From contig QCDM01000001.1 in the NCBI GenBank assembly GCA_003280895.1, positions 62,001 to 126,000 of the forward strand: a stretch of 64,000 nucleotides of DNA. The letters are read 5' to 3'. Shown piece by piece: positions 32,766 through 42,249 of the stretch. The notes under the pieces were generated by a model that worked only from the letters and a program-made list of their open reading frames with translations, did no database searches and was not told where the DNA came from. Each line of letters begins with the position of its first letter. Position 1 is the stretch's first letter. The position numbers and the translations under genes were made by a program. This DNA comes from Prochlorococcus sp. AG-355-I20. Lineage in GTDB: Bacteria; Cyanobacteriota; Cyanobacteriia; PCC-6307; Cyanobiaceae.

Positions 32766-34511
32766 ATGAAAAATTCAAAGATAAAAGTTATATCTAAATA
32801 TCTAAGACCTTACAAAAAAGAATTCTTATATGGAGCTTTAGCTCTTTTATTAGTAAATATACTAAGTGTTGTAATACCCTTAGAAGTAAAAAATATAATT
32901 GACAAATTACAAAATGGATTTTCTTCGGATTTTGTTATTTCTAAATCTTTATGGTTAATATTTTTAGCAACTTGTATGGGTTTAATAAGATTATTTTCAA
33001 GACAGATTGTCTTCGGCATAGGTAGAAAAGTAGAAGTTAATCTTCGTCAAAAACTTTTTGACCATTTACTTATTCAAGATCCAGAATGGATTCAAAAAAA
33101 AGGTAGTGGAGACATTATTAGTAGAGCAACTAGCGATGTTGAAAACATAAGAAGACTTTTAGGTTTTACAGTTTTAAGTTTGTGCAACATTGTTTTAGCT
33201 TATTCATTCACTATACCTTCAATGTTTTCTATTAATAAAACATTAACAATATCAGCTTTAATGATATTTCCATTAATCCTCGGAATTGTAAGTCTATTTG
33301 GCGGCAGAATGGTTAAACAAAGAAAAGCTCAACAAGAATCATTATCAAAACTTAGCGATCTAATACAAGAAGATCTATCTGGTATAAGTGCCATTAAAAT
33401 TTATGCCCAAGAGAATGCTGAGAAAAAAGAATTTAACATACATAATAATGACTATAGAAATTCAGCGATAAAACTTGCAAGAACAGCGAGTACCCTATTC
33501 CCTCTTTTACAAGGGATTTCGTCAGTTTCATTATTGATTTTATTATCATTAGGCACTTTTCAATTAGAGAGTGGATTTATTTCAATTGGTGGTTTAGTAG
33601 CTTTAATTCTCTACGTAGAAAGACTTGTCTTCCCAACAGCTCTATTAGGTTTTACCTTAAATACTTTTCAACTTGGTCAAGTAAGTTTAGATCGTGTTGA
33701 AGAAATCTTTCAGAACAATCCAAATATTGTAGATAGAGCAGAAACTAAATTTTTAAAAAGAAAGATTAAAGGATTCTTAGAAGCAAAAGATTTAACAATA
33801 AAGTATCCAGGATCAAAATTTAATGCATTAAATAATCTCAATTTTAAAATTTATCCTGGAGAACTTATTGCAATAGTTGGCCCAGTAGGTTGTGGCAAGA
33901 CAACATTAGCAAAGTCTTTAGGACGAACTATTGAAATTCCAGACAATCAATTATTTTTAGATGAAATTGATGTTAAAACTTTAAAATTAAGCGATCTTAG
34001 AAAAAATATTTCAATCGTTCCTCAAGAAGCCTTTTTATTTACTTCTACAATCTCAGAAAACTTAAGTTTTGGAGAACCCAAAGCTTCTAAATATTCAGTT
34101 AAAGAAAGCGCTACAAAAGCTGGATTAATTGATGATATAAATAGTTTTCCACAAAGGTTTAAAACTATTGTTGGGGAAAGAGGTATTACATTAAGTGGTG
34201 GACAAAGGCAAAGAACTGCACTAGGAAGAGCACTACTTGTTAATTCTCCTATTGTTGTTCTTGATGATGCTTTGGCAAGCGTAGATAATAAAACAGCAGC
34301 AAGAATAATAGATGAAATGAGTAATAGAAGTAATAAAACAATCATAATGATTAGTCACCAACTTTCTGTTGCAGCTACCTGTGATAGGGTTTTAGTAATG
34401 GATAAAGGAGAAATAGTACAAGAAGGGTCACATAAAGATTTAGTAAAAATGAATGGGCTATATAAACAACTTTGGGAAAGAGAACTAGCTACAAGAATTG
34501 TTAGGAGCTAA
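32766..34511 (+). CDS. ABC transporter, fused TM-NBD (MdlB/MsbA-like exporter)
   Basis: IAIVGPVGCGKTTLAKSLG, LSGGQRQRTALGRALL, IVVLDDALASVD. Confidence 0.93.
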   Translation: MKNSKIKVISKYLRPYKKEFLYGALALLLVNILSVVIPLEVKNIIDKLQNGFSSDFVISKSLWLIFLATCMGLIRLFSRQIVFGIGRKVEVNLRQKLFDHLLIQDPEWIQKKGSGDIISRATSDVENIRRLLGFTVLSLCNIVLAYSFTIPSMFSINKTLTISALMIFPLILGIVSLFGGRMVKQRKAQQESLSKLSDLIQEDLSGISAIKIYAQENAEKKEFNIHNNDYRNSAIKLARTASTLFPLLQGISSVSLLILLSLGTFQLESGFISIGGLVALILYVERLVFPTALLGFTLNTFQLGQVSLDRVEEIFQNNPNIVDRAETKFLKRKIKGFLEAKDLTIKYPGSKFNALNNLNFKIYPGELIAIVGPVGCGKTTLAKSLGRTIEIPDNQLFLDEIDVKTLKLSDLRKNISIVPQEAFLFTSTISENLSFGEPKASKYSVKESATKAGLIDDINSFPQRFKTIVGERGITLSGGQRQRTALGRALLVNSPIVVLDDALASVDNKTAARIIDEMSNRSNKTIIMISHQLSVAATCDRVLVMDKGEIVQEGSHKDLVKMNGLYKQLWERELATRIVRS

Positions 34512-34547
34512 AAGTTATTTTTTTACTTATAATGAATAAATTTAATT

Positions 34548-35276
34548 ATGCTTAAATTCCTGAAAAACATTATGAATAATGAGGAGGTAAATTTAACTAA
34601 TGATAATTATTCATTGCATAGAATATTGAAAACTGACATCAAAAAAGATCCTAGTGTAGAAGAAGATGAAATCATTTTTGGATGTGGTTGTTTCTGGGGA
34701 GCTGAAAAATGTTTTTGGAAACTTCCGGGAGTTGTCACGACTTCTGTGGGTTATGCTGGAGGAGAAAAAAACAATCCAACTTATTATGAAGTATGTTCTG
34801 GTTTAACTGGTCATTCAGAAGTCGTAAGAGTTATATGGGATAAAAGTGAAATAGATGTTAGTGATTTATTAAAAATGTTTTGGGAATGTCATGACCCTAC
34901 TCAAAAAAACAGGCAAGGTAATGATATAGGAACACAATATAGATCAGCAATTTTTTACAAAAATGAAAAAAATATTAAAACCATATTAGCCAGTAAGGAA
35001 CAATATCAATCTGAACTAAGCAAAAAAAGCCTTGGTTTAATTGAAACGGAAATAAAAAAGATTGATTCATATTTTTTTGCTGAACAATATCATCAACAAT
35101 ATCTTGCATCAGCTGGAAGCAGGCAGTATTGTTCTGCTTCACCTACAAAAGTCAAGTTAGGAGTTTTTACTGGAAGCAACTATAAATTAGAAGACAATAT
35201 ATGGGATAACTTTAATTGGGAAGTTGACAAGTGTGTATTGAGATCTGATAACAATCCTATAAAGAATAACATTTAA
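34548..35276 (+). CDS. msrA: Peptide-methionine (S)-S-oxide reductase
   Basis: FGCGCFWGAEKCFWKLPGVVTTSVGYAGG, RQGNDIGTQYRSAIFY. Confidence 0.95.
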   Translation: MLKFLKNIMNNEEVNLTNDNYSLHRILKTDIKKDPSVEEDEIIFGCGCFWGAEKCFWKLPGVVTTSVGYAGGEKNNPTYYEVCSGLTGHSEVVRVIWDKSEIDVSDLLKMFWECHDPTQKNRQGNDIGTQYRSAIFYKNEKNIKTILASKEQYQSELSKKSLGLIETEIKKIDSYFFAEQYHQQYLASAGSRQYCSASPTKVKLGVFTGSNYKLEDNIWDNFNWEVDKCVLRSDNNPIKNNI

Positions 35277-35303
35277 ATCAATCTAATCTTTATAGTTAAG
35301 ACA

Positions 35304-35377
35304 CGGGGCGTAGCGCAGTTTGGTAGCGCACCACTTTGGGGTAGTGGGGGTCGTGGGTTCAAATCCCGCCGTTCCGA
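35304..35377 (+). tRNA. tRNA-Pro(GGG)
   Basis: Cloverleaf: acceptor CGGGGCG/CGTTCCG, anticodon arm CCACT-TTGGGGT-AGTGG (anticodon GGG), GGGTTCAAATCCC T-arm. Confidence 0.93.
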
Positions 35378-35530
35378 TTACTTATCATCTTCATTTATAA
35401 GTGATTTGTATAATTTATATGAACTTATGCCTACTGCTATGAATGTAAAAGAAGAAAAAAAAGCTAAAATCATTATTGTGAGATTTGAAACTTCAACTTC
35501 ACCTAATTGGAAAGATATAAAAATGTTCAT
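35378..35530 (-). CDS. Single-TM 50-aa protein (missing from ORF track)
   Basis: MNIFISFQLGEVEVSNLTIMILAFFSSFTFIAVGISSYKLYKSLINEDDK*; stop codon directly abuts the tRNA-Pro 3' end on the opposite strand. Confidence 0.55.
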   Translation of the reverse strand: MNIFISFQLGEVEVSNLTIMILAFFSSFTFIAVGISSYKLYKSLINEDDK

Positions 35531-35587
35531 TAGATAGATTTTTTTTTAAAACCATAACACAATGCAAAAAAAATTTTTTTCATCCAA

Positions 35588-36388
35588 TTATAAATGCAAA
35601 AGAATTACAACACCAAAAATCACTCGATAAATTATAAATATTTTTAACCCATTTGAAGATAAATACTTTAATAAAAAATCTATTGCTATCAAAGAAGACA
35701 AAAATGCAGTAATAAGACATACAAAAAGAGGGGGTAAACCAAGTAAAAAAAAATCATTAAAAGAAGAAATAAACTCAACAATTGCGGCAAGAGAAATAGC
35801 TGGCATCCCTAAAAGAAAAGAAAATTTCGCAGCATCGCCTCTTTCCCATCCTGATATTAAAGCGCTAGAAATAGTGACCCCCGATCTAGAAACACCAGGA
35901 AAAATTGTAAAAGCTTGAAAGAAACCTATCAAAAAACTATTTGAATAACTGTGGTTTTTAATATTAATAGAACCTCTTTTCGAACTATCTGCCAAGTACA
36001 TAAAAAAAGCCATTAGAAATGAGACCAATGCTATTGATAAATTTGAACGAAGAACGTTTTCAAAAAAAGAAGGGATAAATATTTTTATACTTCCACCAAG
36101 TAAAACAATTGGTATAGTGCCAATCAAAATTGACCTTAATAATCTTTCATGTAAGAGATGTTCAAGAAATTTTTTTGAAGATTGACTTCTGAAATTTAAA
36201 ATATCTTTCCTAAAATACCAAGCTATGGCTAAAACACTTCCAAGTTGGATAGTGGCGGACAAAGATGAGCCAGGATCATCAATACCTAAAAAAAGAGATA
36301 TAACTTTTAAATGAGCTGTACTACTTACAGGGATAAATTCCGTAAACCCTTGAATTAATCCATATAAAACAAATTTTAAATATTCCAA
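35588..36388 (-). CDS. uppP: Undecaprenyl-diphosphatase
   Basis: GLIQGFTEFIPVSSTAHL, FPGVSRSGVTISSAL. Confidence 0.95.
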   Translation of the reverse strand: MEYLKFVLYGLIQGFTEFIPVSSTAHLKVISLFLGIDDPGSSLSATIQLGSVLAIAWYFRKDILNFRSQSSKKFLEHLLHERLLRSILIGTIPIVLLGGSIKIFIPSFFENVLRSNLSIALVSFLMAFFMYLADSSKRGSINIKNHSYSNSFLIGFFQAFTIFPGVSRSGVTISSALISGWERGDAAKFSFLLGMPAISLAAIVEFISSFNDFFLLGLPPLFVCLITAFLSSLIAIDFLLKYLSSNGLKIFIIYRVIFGVVILLHL

Positions 36389-36447
36389 AGATTATTAAAT
36401 TACCTAATTAATTAATAGCAATTTAAATTTAAATATTTAAAAGTAGT

Positions 36448-36739
36448 ATGGAAAGATAAAAAAAATCTACTTTAATATTATTCTTTCTTTTATCCTTAAT
36501 CTTTTCTGGTTCTGCGATAGCTAGCTAACTGGTTAAATTGGTACTTATAGGTACGATTTTGTAGGAAGGACAGAGGTTAGAGGAATGACAAGTCTATAAA
36601 TACATTCTATACCCATGAAAGAATTAGCTATTTGAAGTCGGGAGAAAAATTACTAATGAAATATAAAAACCTATTTGAAAATTTAATAGAAGATGGACCT
36701 GTGTATTTAGAGGTGATTGGTAATAAAGTTACCTTTTAA
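36448..36739 (+). pseudogene. Decayed gene for a small secreted protein
   Basis: MER*KKSTLILFFLLSLIFSGSAIAS* (signal peptide with two in-frame stops), GTYRYDFVGRTEVRG in another frame, then NDKSINTFYTHERISYLKSGEKLLMKYKNLFENLIEDGPVYLEVIGNKVTF* in a third segment. Confidence 0.6.
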
Positions 36740-36863
36740 CATCGTGAGCACAACCATCTCCTTTATAGTTTTCACTCTCGTAAAAATCATTTTTCGTCCC
36801 AAAATAGACTGTTAATAAAACGAAAGGTAAGCTTAATAGAAATAAAATAGTTGTTAAATCCAT
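36729..36863 (-). CDS. Small single-TM protein, 44 aa
   Basis: MDLTTILFLLSLPFVLLTVYFGTKNDFYESENYKGDGCAHDVKR*. Confidence 0.55.
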   Translation of the reverse strand: MDLTTILFLLSLPFVLLTVYFGTKNDFYESENYKGDGCAHDVKR

Positions 36864-36926
36864 AGGGTTAACTTATTCAAGAAGTTTATGAAAAATTAAA
36901 ATTACAATTTTTTGATTAACTCATGT

Positions 36927-37052
36927 TTAATAATCTGTGGGTCCTTTAATACCAAGATAAAAGAAAGCTCCTAACCCAATTAAAAGTAGAACTCCAGCTA
37001 TAGCTGCAGAAGGAACGAAACCTCCTATTGCAAAGGAAGAAAAATAATACAT
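36927..37052 (-). CDS. Small single-TM protein, 41 aa
   Basis: MYYFSSFAIGGFVPSAAIAGVLLLIGLGAFFYLGIKGPTDY*; resembles a photosynthetic-membrane micro-subunit in size and topology. Confidence 0.6.
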   Translation of the reverse strand: MYYFSSFAIGGFVPSAAIAGVLLLIGLGAFFYLGIKGPTDY

Positions 37053-37141
37053 CTATAAAACAAAAACTAGTTTGATAATATCAATAAAAAATAGGTATTT
37101 GTAAAAAATTTTGACTCGAAGACAATTAGATAATATCTGAT

Positions 37142-37369
37142 CTATGCCACTAAAGTCGAATCTTCATTATCAGCAGAAATTCTTATTCTCTCCTCCAACT
37201 TAGGGCCATATAATTCATTTCCCCAAATTTCAACTCTTGAATCATTTGGGGCCATAAAAGTAAGAATGTCAGTTGGAAATAAAACTCTCTCTAAGAAAAA
37301 ATTTGATGGACCAATACATCTCAACACAACCATCCTACAGCCTTCATTTTTGTAAGAAAACTCAACCAT
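37142..37369 (-). CDS. DUF1830-like protein
   Basis: 75 aa; CRMVVLRCIGPSNFFLERVLFPTDILTFMAPNDSRVEIWG. Confidence 0.7.
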   Translation of the reverse strand: MVEFSYKNEGCRMVVLRCIGPSNFFLERVLFPTDILTFMAPNDSRVEIWGNELYGPKLEERIRISADNEDSTLVA

Positions 37370-37461
37370 CCTTTAAACAACAAAATATGATTAATTAAAC
37401 ACTATTAAGAGCTGAAAAAAATGTATAAAAAATTACTGAAAAAAAAGAAATATAGAAATTG

Positions 37462-38406
37462 CTACAAATTCAATCCAGCTTCAACTAAATTTCTTTCTTG
37501 ATCAATTATTAAAAGCGCATAGGATTTTATAACTTCAAAACTTTTATGAGGAATTGAGACTTTAAGCATTCTCAAGAAATTAGATAATTTTTCATCTTTA
37601 AGGGCGTTACCTTTATTTAAAAGCATTTCTTTTTCCTGATTTGTTTTCCATATATTCATATATTCCATCTTCAAGGGCTTCAAGTGCCAAATATTGTCTA
37701 TTAGAGTCCAAATATCTAAATATTCGTTTAGATTATTTTGAATTTTTAATAGATAAGATGATTCATGAAGACTCAAATTTGTTGTATTTATGGGTTGATC
37801 ATCTATGTCGATAGAATAAGGTTTAACTCCCAAAAACCATCCCTCAAGAATTAATACATCAGGATTATCTAATCTCCAATGAGATCTATCTCCTAAGCCA
37901 TTTCTTAAAGATTTATCGAAAACTGGTACATTTAATTCTCCATTTATCTTCCAATTTAATAATTTTTCATGCATTAATTTTACTGAGTGACTTCCAGGAA
38001 ACCCTCTTGAAACATTCCAAGGGTTATTCTTAATAGCTAATTTCATTTCATTTGATGGGAGATAAAAGTCATCAATTGAAATAACCGCAATTTTGAAGTT
38101 TAATTTTAACGACATAGCTTCGAGCCATTTACCTAGTGTTGTTTTACCTGTACCAGGTAAAGCTGAGATTCCAATAATTTTTCTATCAGAAAAATTATTT
38201 TGAAATTTACAAGCCTGAGATAAAAGAGGTAAAGCCAAACCCCAAATCCAGTCATCATTTACTTTATTGTTCCAATATTGTTCAATTGAAAGAATATTTT
38301 TTTTATTATTCCAAAAATTGAACCAATCATCCAAGGATTCCCAACCAATATCAATAATTAATTTTTCAAATTTATCTAGAGGGAAATTAATATGTAAATC
38401 TTTCAT
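37462..38406 (-). CDS. Glycerate 3-kinase (P-loop, plant/cyanobacterial GLYK type)
   Basis: IIGISALPGTGKTTLGKWLEAM, VISIDDFYLPSNEM, RGFPGSHSVKLM, VLILEGWFLGVKP. Confidence 0.85.
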   Translation of the reverse strand: MKDLHINFPLDKFEKLIIDIGWESLDDWFNFWNNKKNILSIEQYWNNKVNDDWIWGLALPLLSQACKFQNNFSDRKIIGISALPGTGKTTLGKWLEAMSLKLNFKIAVISIDDFYLPSNEMKLAIKNNPWNVSRGFPGSHSVKLMHEKLLNWKINGELNVPVFDKSLRNGLGDRSHWRLDNPDVLILEGWFLGVKPYSIDIDDQPINTTNLSLHESSYLLKIQNNLNEYLDIWTLIDNIWHLKPLKMEYMNIWKTNQEKEMLLNKGNALKDEKLSNFLRMLKVSIPHKSFEVIKSYALLIIDQERNLVEAGLNL

Positions 38407-38410
38407 CTTT

Positions 38411-39208
38411 CTAACTTAGTTCTCGCTTATTTATCAATTTATTGATTTCATTTTTCCAACCATATCCATTTGGTTGAGAAGCTAAAGTAAATTCCAAATC
38501 TTTTAATTGATCTAGTAAATTTAAGTTAGGTCCATCTGTTCCTGGAATAACAATTTTAATATCTGAGTTTAAAAGTAGAGGCAAATCATTTGGAGAATCG
38601 CCTAAACCTATAATTTCAATATTTTGAACATTTGAATATTCTTTAAGAGCATTTATTGCTTTCCCTTTATTCGATTTTGTAGATAATAAGTGACTCATTC
38701 TATTGCCTTTGAAAATATCAACATTGAATTTTTTACAACAGATATTAATTTTCTCTTCTAAAAAAATTGGAGGATTTAAAAAAGGCATGCTCCAGTGTCT
38801 ATCTCGCATTAAGTTCAATGAGTTACCTTCTAAACCTGTAAGCTGAGTGGCTTCTTTATCAGTGAGATTATTAAGAGGAGTAAGTTTGTGATCAATTTCT
38901 TTAGAAATAAAATTTAAGATTTCTTCAAGAGATTCGTATTTTATTCCAAGAATAATTTCTCCATTTACTCTTTTAAGAGATTCACCATATATCGCCGCAC
39001 CATTCTCAACAATATAAGGATCCGTCAAGTTAAGTTCCTTTCTAATAACTTTTACTTCGGAAGCGGTTTTGCTTGTACAAAGAATTACGGGTATGGATAA
39101 TTTTTGTAGTTTTTTTATAGTTTCTTTAGCAGGTGATAAATCATATGAGTGATCCATTAAAGTACCATCTACATCACTTACTACCCAAATAGAAGAATTT
39201 TCTATCAT
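38411..39208 (-). CDS. Glucosyl-/mannosyl-3-phosphoglycerate phosphatase (HAD)
   Basis: VVSDVDGTLMDHSYDLSPAKETI, IGLGDSPNDLPLLLNSD. Confidence 0.85.
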   Translation of the reverse strand: MIENSSIWVVSDVDGTLMDHSYDLSPAKETIKKLQKLSIPVILCTSKTASEVKVIRKELNLTDPYIVENGAAIYGESLKRVNGEIILGIKYESLEEILNFISKEIDHKLTPLNNLTDKEATQLTGLEGNSLNLMRDRHWSMPFLNPPIFLEEKINICCKKFNVDIFKGNRMSHLLSTKSNKGKAINALKEYSNVQNIEIIGLGDSPNDLPLLLNSDIKIVIPGTDGPNLNLLDQLKDLEFTLASQPNGYGWKNEINKLINKRELS

Positions 39209-39211
39209 TGT

Positions 39212-40972
39212 TTATAAAGCACTAAGCCAAATTACTTGAAAAGGATCAAGACTGATATTTTTGCAATTGTATTTAGTGGATGTTAAAAAATCATGTGTAT
39301 TGAAATCATTATCAATTATTTTTGGTAGATCATTATCGTTCAATTGATAATTAATTTTATTTTCAGTCATATTATGGATTGCAAAAACAGACTCAGGACC
39401 GTTACCTCTTTTGATTACAACAATATCACTTCTACCTTTAGATAAACATTTCATTTGTGAAGAAGGGTGAAATTGCTTTAATTCTGATCTGACATCCATA
39501 GCATTACGAAGATATTTTAAATTTTTATTAGCATTAGATTCAGGATTATTTAAAACGGCTGAAAGGTTTTCTGATTTAAACTTTTCTCTGTTTAGATCTC
39601 TTCTTTGACCTGTCATAGAAAAACTTTTGATATCATTTTCTGAAGCTAGTAATGCTGGCAAATAAAATGCAGGGACTCCTTTCAGAGCCATTACTAATAG
39701 TTGACTCAAAATAAATCTCTCATATTGAAATCTTTTAGAATCTCTACTGGAGTCTTCCATTGCACTCCACCAACTAATATTCAATTCATAAGGTTTATCA
39801 ACACCATTTGATAAACGTCTATGACTTACTAATCCTCCTCTTTTCTCACAATTAATTAATAAATCCTTAATTCTCTGCTCATTCATTAAACCCTCAAGAG
39901 CTCTTAGCCCAACACCATCGTGCGATGCAGTGAAATTAAATAAAGTGGTATCTTCAGGTAATATGGGCCAATCAAAAATCCATGAGTTTAGAATATCAGC
40001 TTTTGAAGTAATAATTGCCTCTAAGATAAGAGGAGGCAATGGGAAATTATATGCCATGTGGGCTTCATCATCAGGAATGAGATAAGAAAGATTCTCTTTC
40101 TGAGGAACATTGGTTTCTGTTATTAAAACGCCATCATCAAGAAGATTATTTAAAAGAAATCTTAATAGTTTCACAATTGAATGTGCTTTAGGTAAATGTA
40201 AGCATGTAGTCCCGGATTCCTTCCATATAAAACCTACAGCATCAAGCCTTAACCATTTAATTCCATTAGATAAATAAGTAGTAATTAAATTTAAGAACTC
40301 AAGAGTCATTTTAGGATTTTGCCAATTCAAATCAATTTGATCTGGCCCAAAAGTTGTCCAAACTTGTTTAGGACCATCATCAGTATTTATTTGAGAAAAC
40401 AAAGAGGAACTTCTAGGTCTAACTACATTTGACCAGTCAAGATTTTGTTCCGGTGAAAAAACATTTGATATACCTGGTTCTTGGGATTTAATAAATTGTT
40501 GAACCCATGGGTGAGATGATGAGACATGGTTTAGTACTAAATCAGCCATCAAATCATGATTTTTAGAAATACTTTTGAGGTCATCCCAACCACCAAATTT
40601 TTCTTCTAGGGAATCATAACTTGAGACGGCGAAACCTCCATCACTTGTAGATTTCAAAAAAGGAAGAATATGTACAACTTTAGAAAGACTGCCAAAATGT
40701 TTACTTAATAACTTCCTAAGAGTTATTAACGTTGCCTCGCCATTTTTGTAAATACTATCTGCATAAGTTATCAAAACTGAATGAGATTCATTCCACCTTC
40801 CCTTATCTCTTATTTCTTCATAAGAAGATTTCTCTGAGAAATCATCTAAAATCTGTAATAATTGGTTTGAAATACAATTAATTTCTTCTGTAGTATGATT
40901 TGAATAAATTGTTTTTAACAATTTATCAATTTTTAATCTATCTAATTTTTTCTCTGAATCAATTTGCTTCAC
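39212..40972 (-). CDS. GH13 family sucrose-phosphorylase-like enzyme, probable glucosylglycerate phosphorylase
   Basis: GH13 motifs: DLVLNHVSSSHPW, GIKWLRLDAVGFIWKE, ITETNVP, NFTASHDGVGLRAL; linkage to gpgS/gpgP. Confidence 0.78.
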   Translation of the reverse strand: MKQIDSEKKLDRLKIDKLLKTIYSNHTTEEINCISNQLLQILDDFSEKSSYEEIRDKGRWNESHSVLITYADSIYKNGEATLITLRKLLSKHFGSLSKVVHILPFLKSTSDGGFAVSSYDSLEEKFGGWDDLKSISKNHDLMADLVLNHVSSSHPWVQQFIKSQEPGISNVFSPEQNLDWSNVVRPRSSSLFSQINTDDGPKQVWTTFGPDQIDLNWQNPKMTLEFLNLITTYLSNGIKWLRLDAVGFIWKESGTTCLHLPKAHSIVKLLRFLLNNLLDDGVLITETNVPQKENLSYLIPDDEAHMAYNFPLPPLILEAIITSKADILNSWIFDWPILPEDTTLFNFTASHDGVGLRALEGLMNEQRIKDLLINCEKRGGLVSHRRLSNGVDKPYELNISWWSAMEDSSRDSKRFQYERFILSQLLVMALKGVPAFYLPALLASENDIKSFSMTGQRRDLNREKFKSENLSAVLNNPESNANKNLKYLRNAMDVRSELKQFHPSSQMKCLSKGRSDIVVIKRGNGPESVFAIHNMTENKINYQLNDNDLPKIIDNDFNTHDFLTSTKYNCKNISLDPFQVIWLSAL

Positions 40973-41022
40973 TTTGAAAAAATCATCGAAGTATTAATAC
41001 CATTCTGCACATCAATTAGAAA

Positions 41023-42249
41023 ATGGACTTTCAACAAGGTTTAATCACAACAATACATGAATATGGAGTTACAGGAAATTTACTTAAAGAATTAAACAAA
41101 AGTCTTAAAAGAAGATCAACTAGCATTTTAATACCTTGCTTATATGAAGAGTTTGAGCGTCCAGCATTAAAAGATATAAGAGAAGTTTTAAAAAACCTTA
41201 CAGGCTTAAATGAATTAGTAATTGCTCTCTCTGCAAAAACTGTTGAGCAAGTTAAGTCAGCAAAATCATTTTTTGACTCAATGCCATTCCCAGTTCATGT
41301 TCAATGGACTAATTCTCCCTCTGTAATTGAGCTATTAAAAAGCCAAGAAAAAAATGGATTAGAACTTTTAGGAACTCCAGGTAAAGGATGGGCTGTATGG
41401 CAAGGCATTGGAGTTGCGACTAGAAAATCAGAAGTTGTTGCTCTTTTTGATGCTGATATAAGAACTTTTAGTCCTTTATATCCTTCAAGAATGATACTTC
41501 CACTTCTGGATGAATCATATGGAATATCATATGTAAAAGCTTTTTACAGTAGATTATCTCTAGAAACAAATCAATTGCAAGGTAGAGCAACAAGATTATT
41601 CGTAGGTCCTTTATTAGCAAGTCTTGAGCAGTTAGTTGGTAAGGGTCCGTTTTTACAATATCTTCAATCATTTAGATATCCATTAGCAGGTGAGTTTGCT
41701 TTTACTAAAGACCTTGCTATGAATTTAAGAATTCCTTGTGACTGGGGTTTAGAGATAGGTTTATTATCAGAGGTTTATAGAAATGTAAGGACCTCCAAAA
41801 TAGCCCAGGTTGACCTAGGTTTATTTGATCATAAACATAAGAATATTGGTGATTCTTCTAAAGAAGGATTGCAAAAAATGTGTACAGAAATACTTTCAAG
41901 TGTTTTAAGAGGTCTCATGGAGCATCAAGCCGAGACCTTAACTAGCACTCAACTAGCAACTTTGGAAGTTCTCTACAAAAGAGTTGGAGAAGATCGGGTA
42001 AAACAATTTGGATTGGATTCAGCAGTTAATCAACTACCATACGATAGGCACGAAGAAGAATTATCAGTACAAAAGTTTGCGAAACTATTAAGACCTGCTA
42101 CAGAAGATTATCTAGCTTGTCCTACTACACTTCAATTACCAAGTTGGTCAAGAGTTCTATCTTGTGAGAACAAATTGCAAGAAGATTTAGCTATTGCAGG
42201 GTCAAAAGACATTAAGATAAGTGAAAAAGAATTAATTAAAAACTTCTAA
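41023..42249 (+). CDS. gpgS: Glucosyl-3-phosphoglycerate synthase
   Basis: [52 protein letters not shown]. Confidence 0.85.
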   Translation: MDFQQGLITTIHEYGVTGNLLKELNKSLKRRSTSILIPCLYEEFERPALKDIREVLKNLTGLNELVIALSAKTVEQVKSAKSFFDSMPFPVHVQWTNSPSVIELLKSQEKNGLELLGTPGKGWAVWQGIGVATRKSEVVALFDADIRTFSPLYPSRMILPLLDESYGISYVKAFYSRLSLETNQLQGRATRLFVGPLLASLEQLVGKGPFLQYLQSFRYPLAGEFAFTKDLAMNLRIPCDWGLEIGLLSEVYRNVRTSKIAQVDLGLFDHKHKNIGDSSKEGLQKMCTEILSSVLRGLMEHQAETLTSTQLATLEVLYKRVGEDRVKQFGLDSAVNQLPYDRHEEELSVQKFAKLLRPATEDYLACPTTLQLPSWSRVLSCENKLQEDLAIAGSKDIKISEKELIKNF

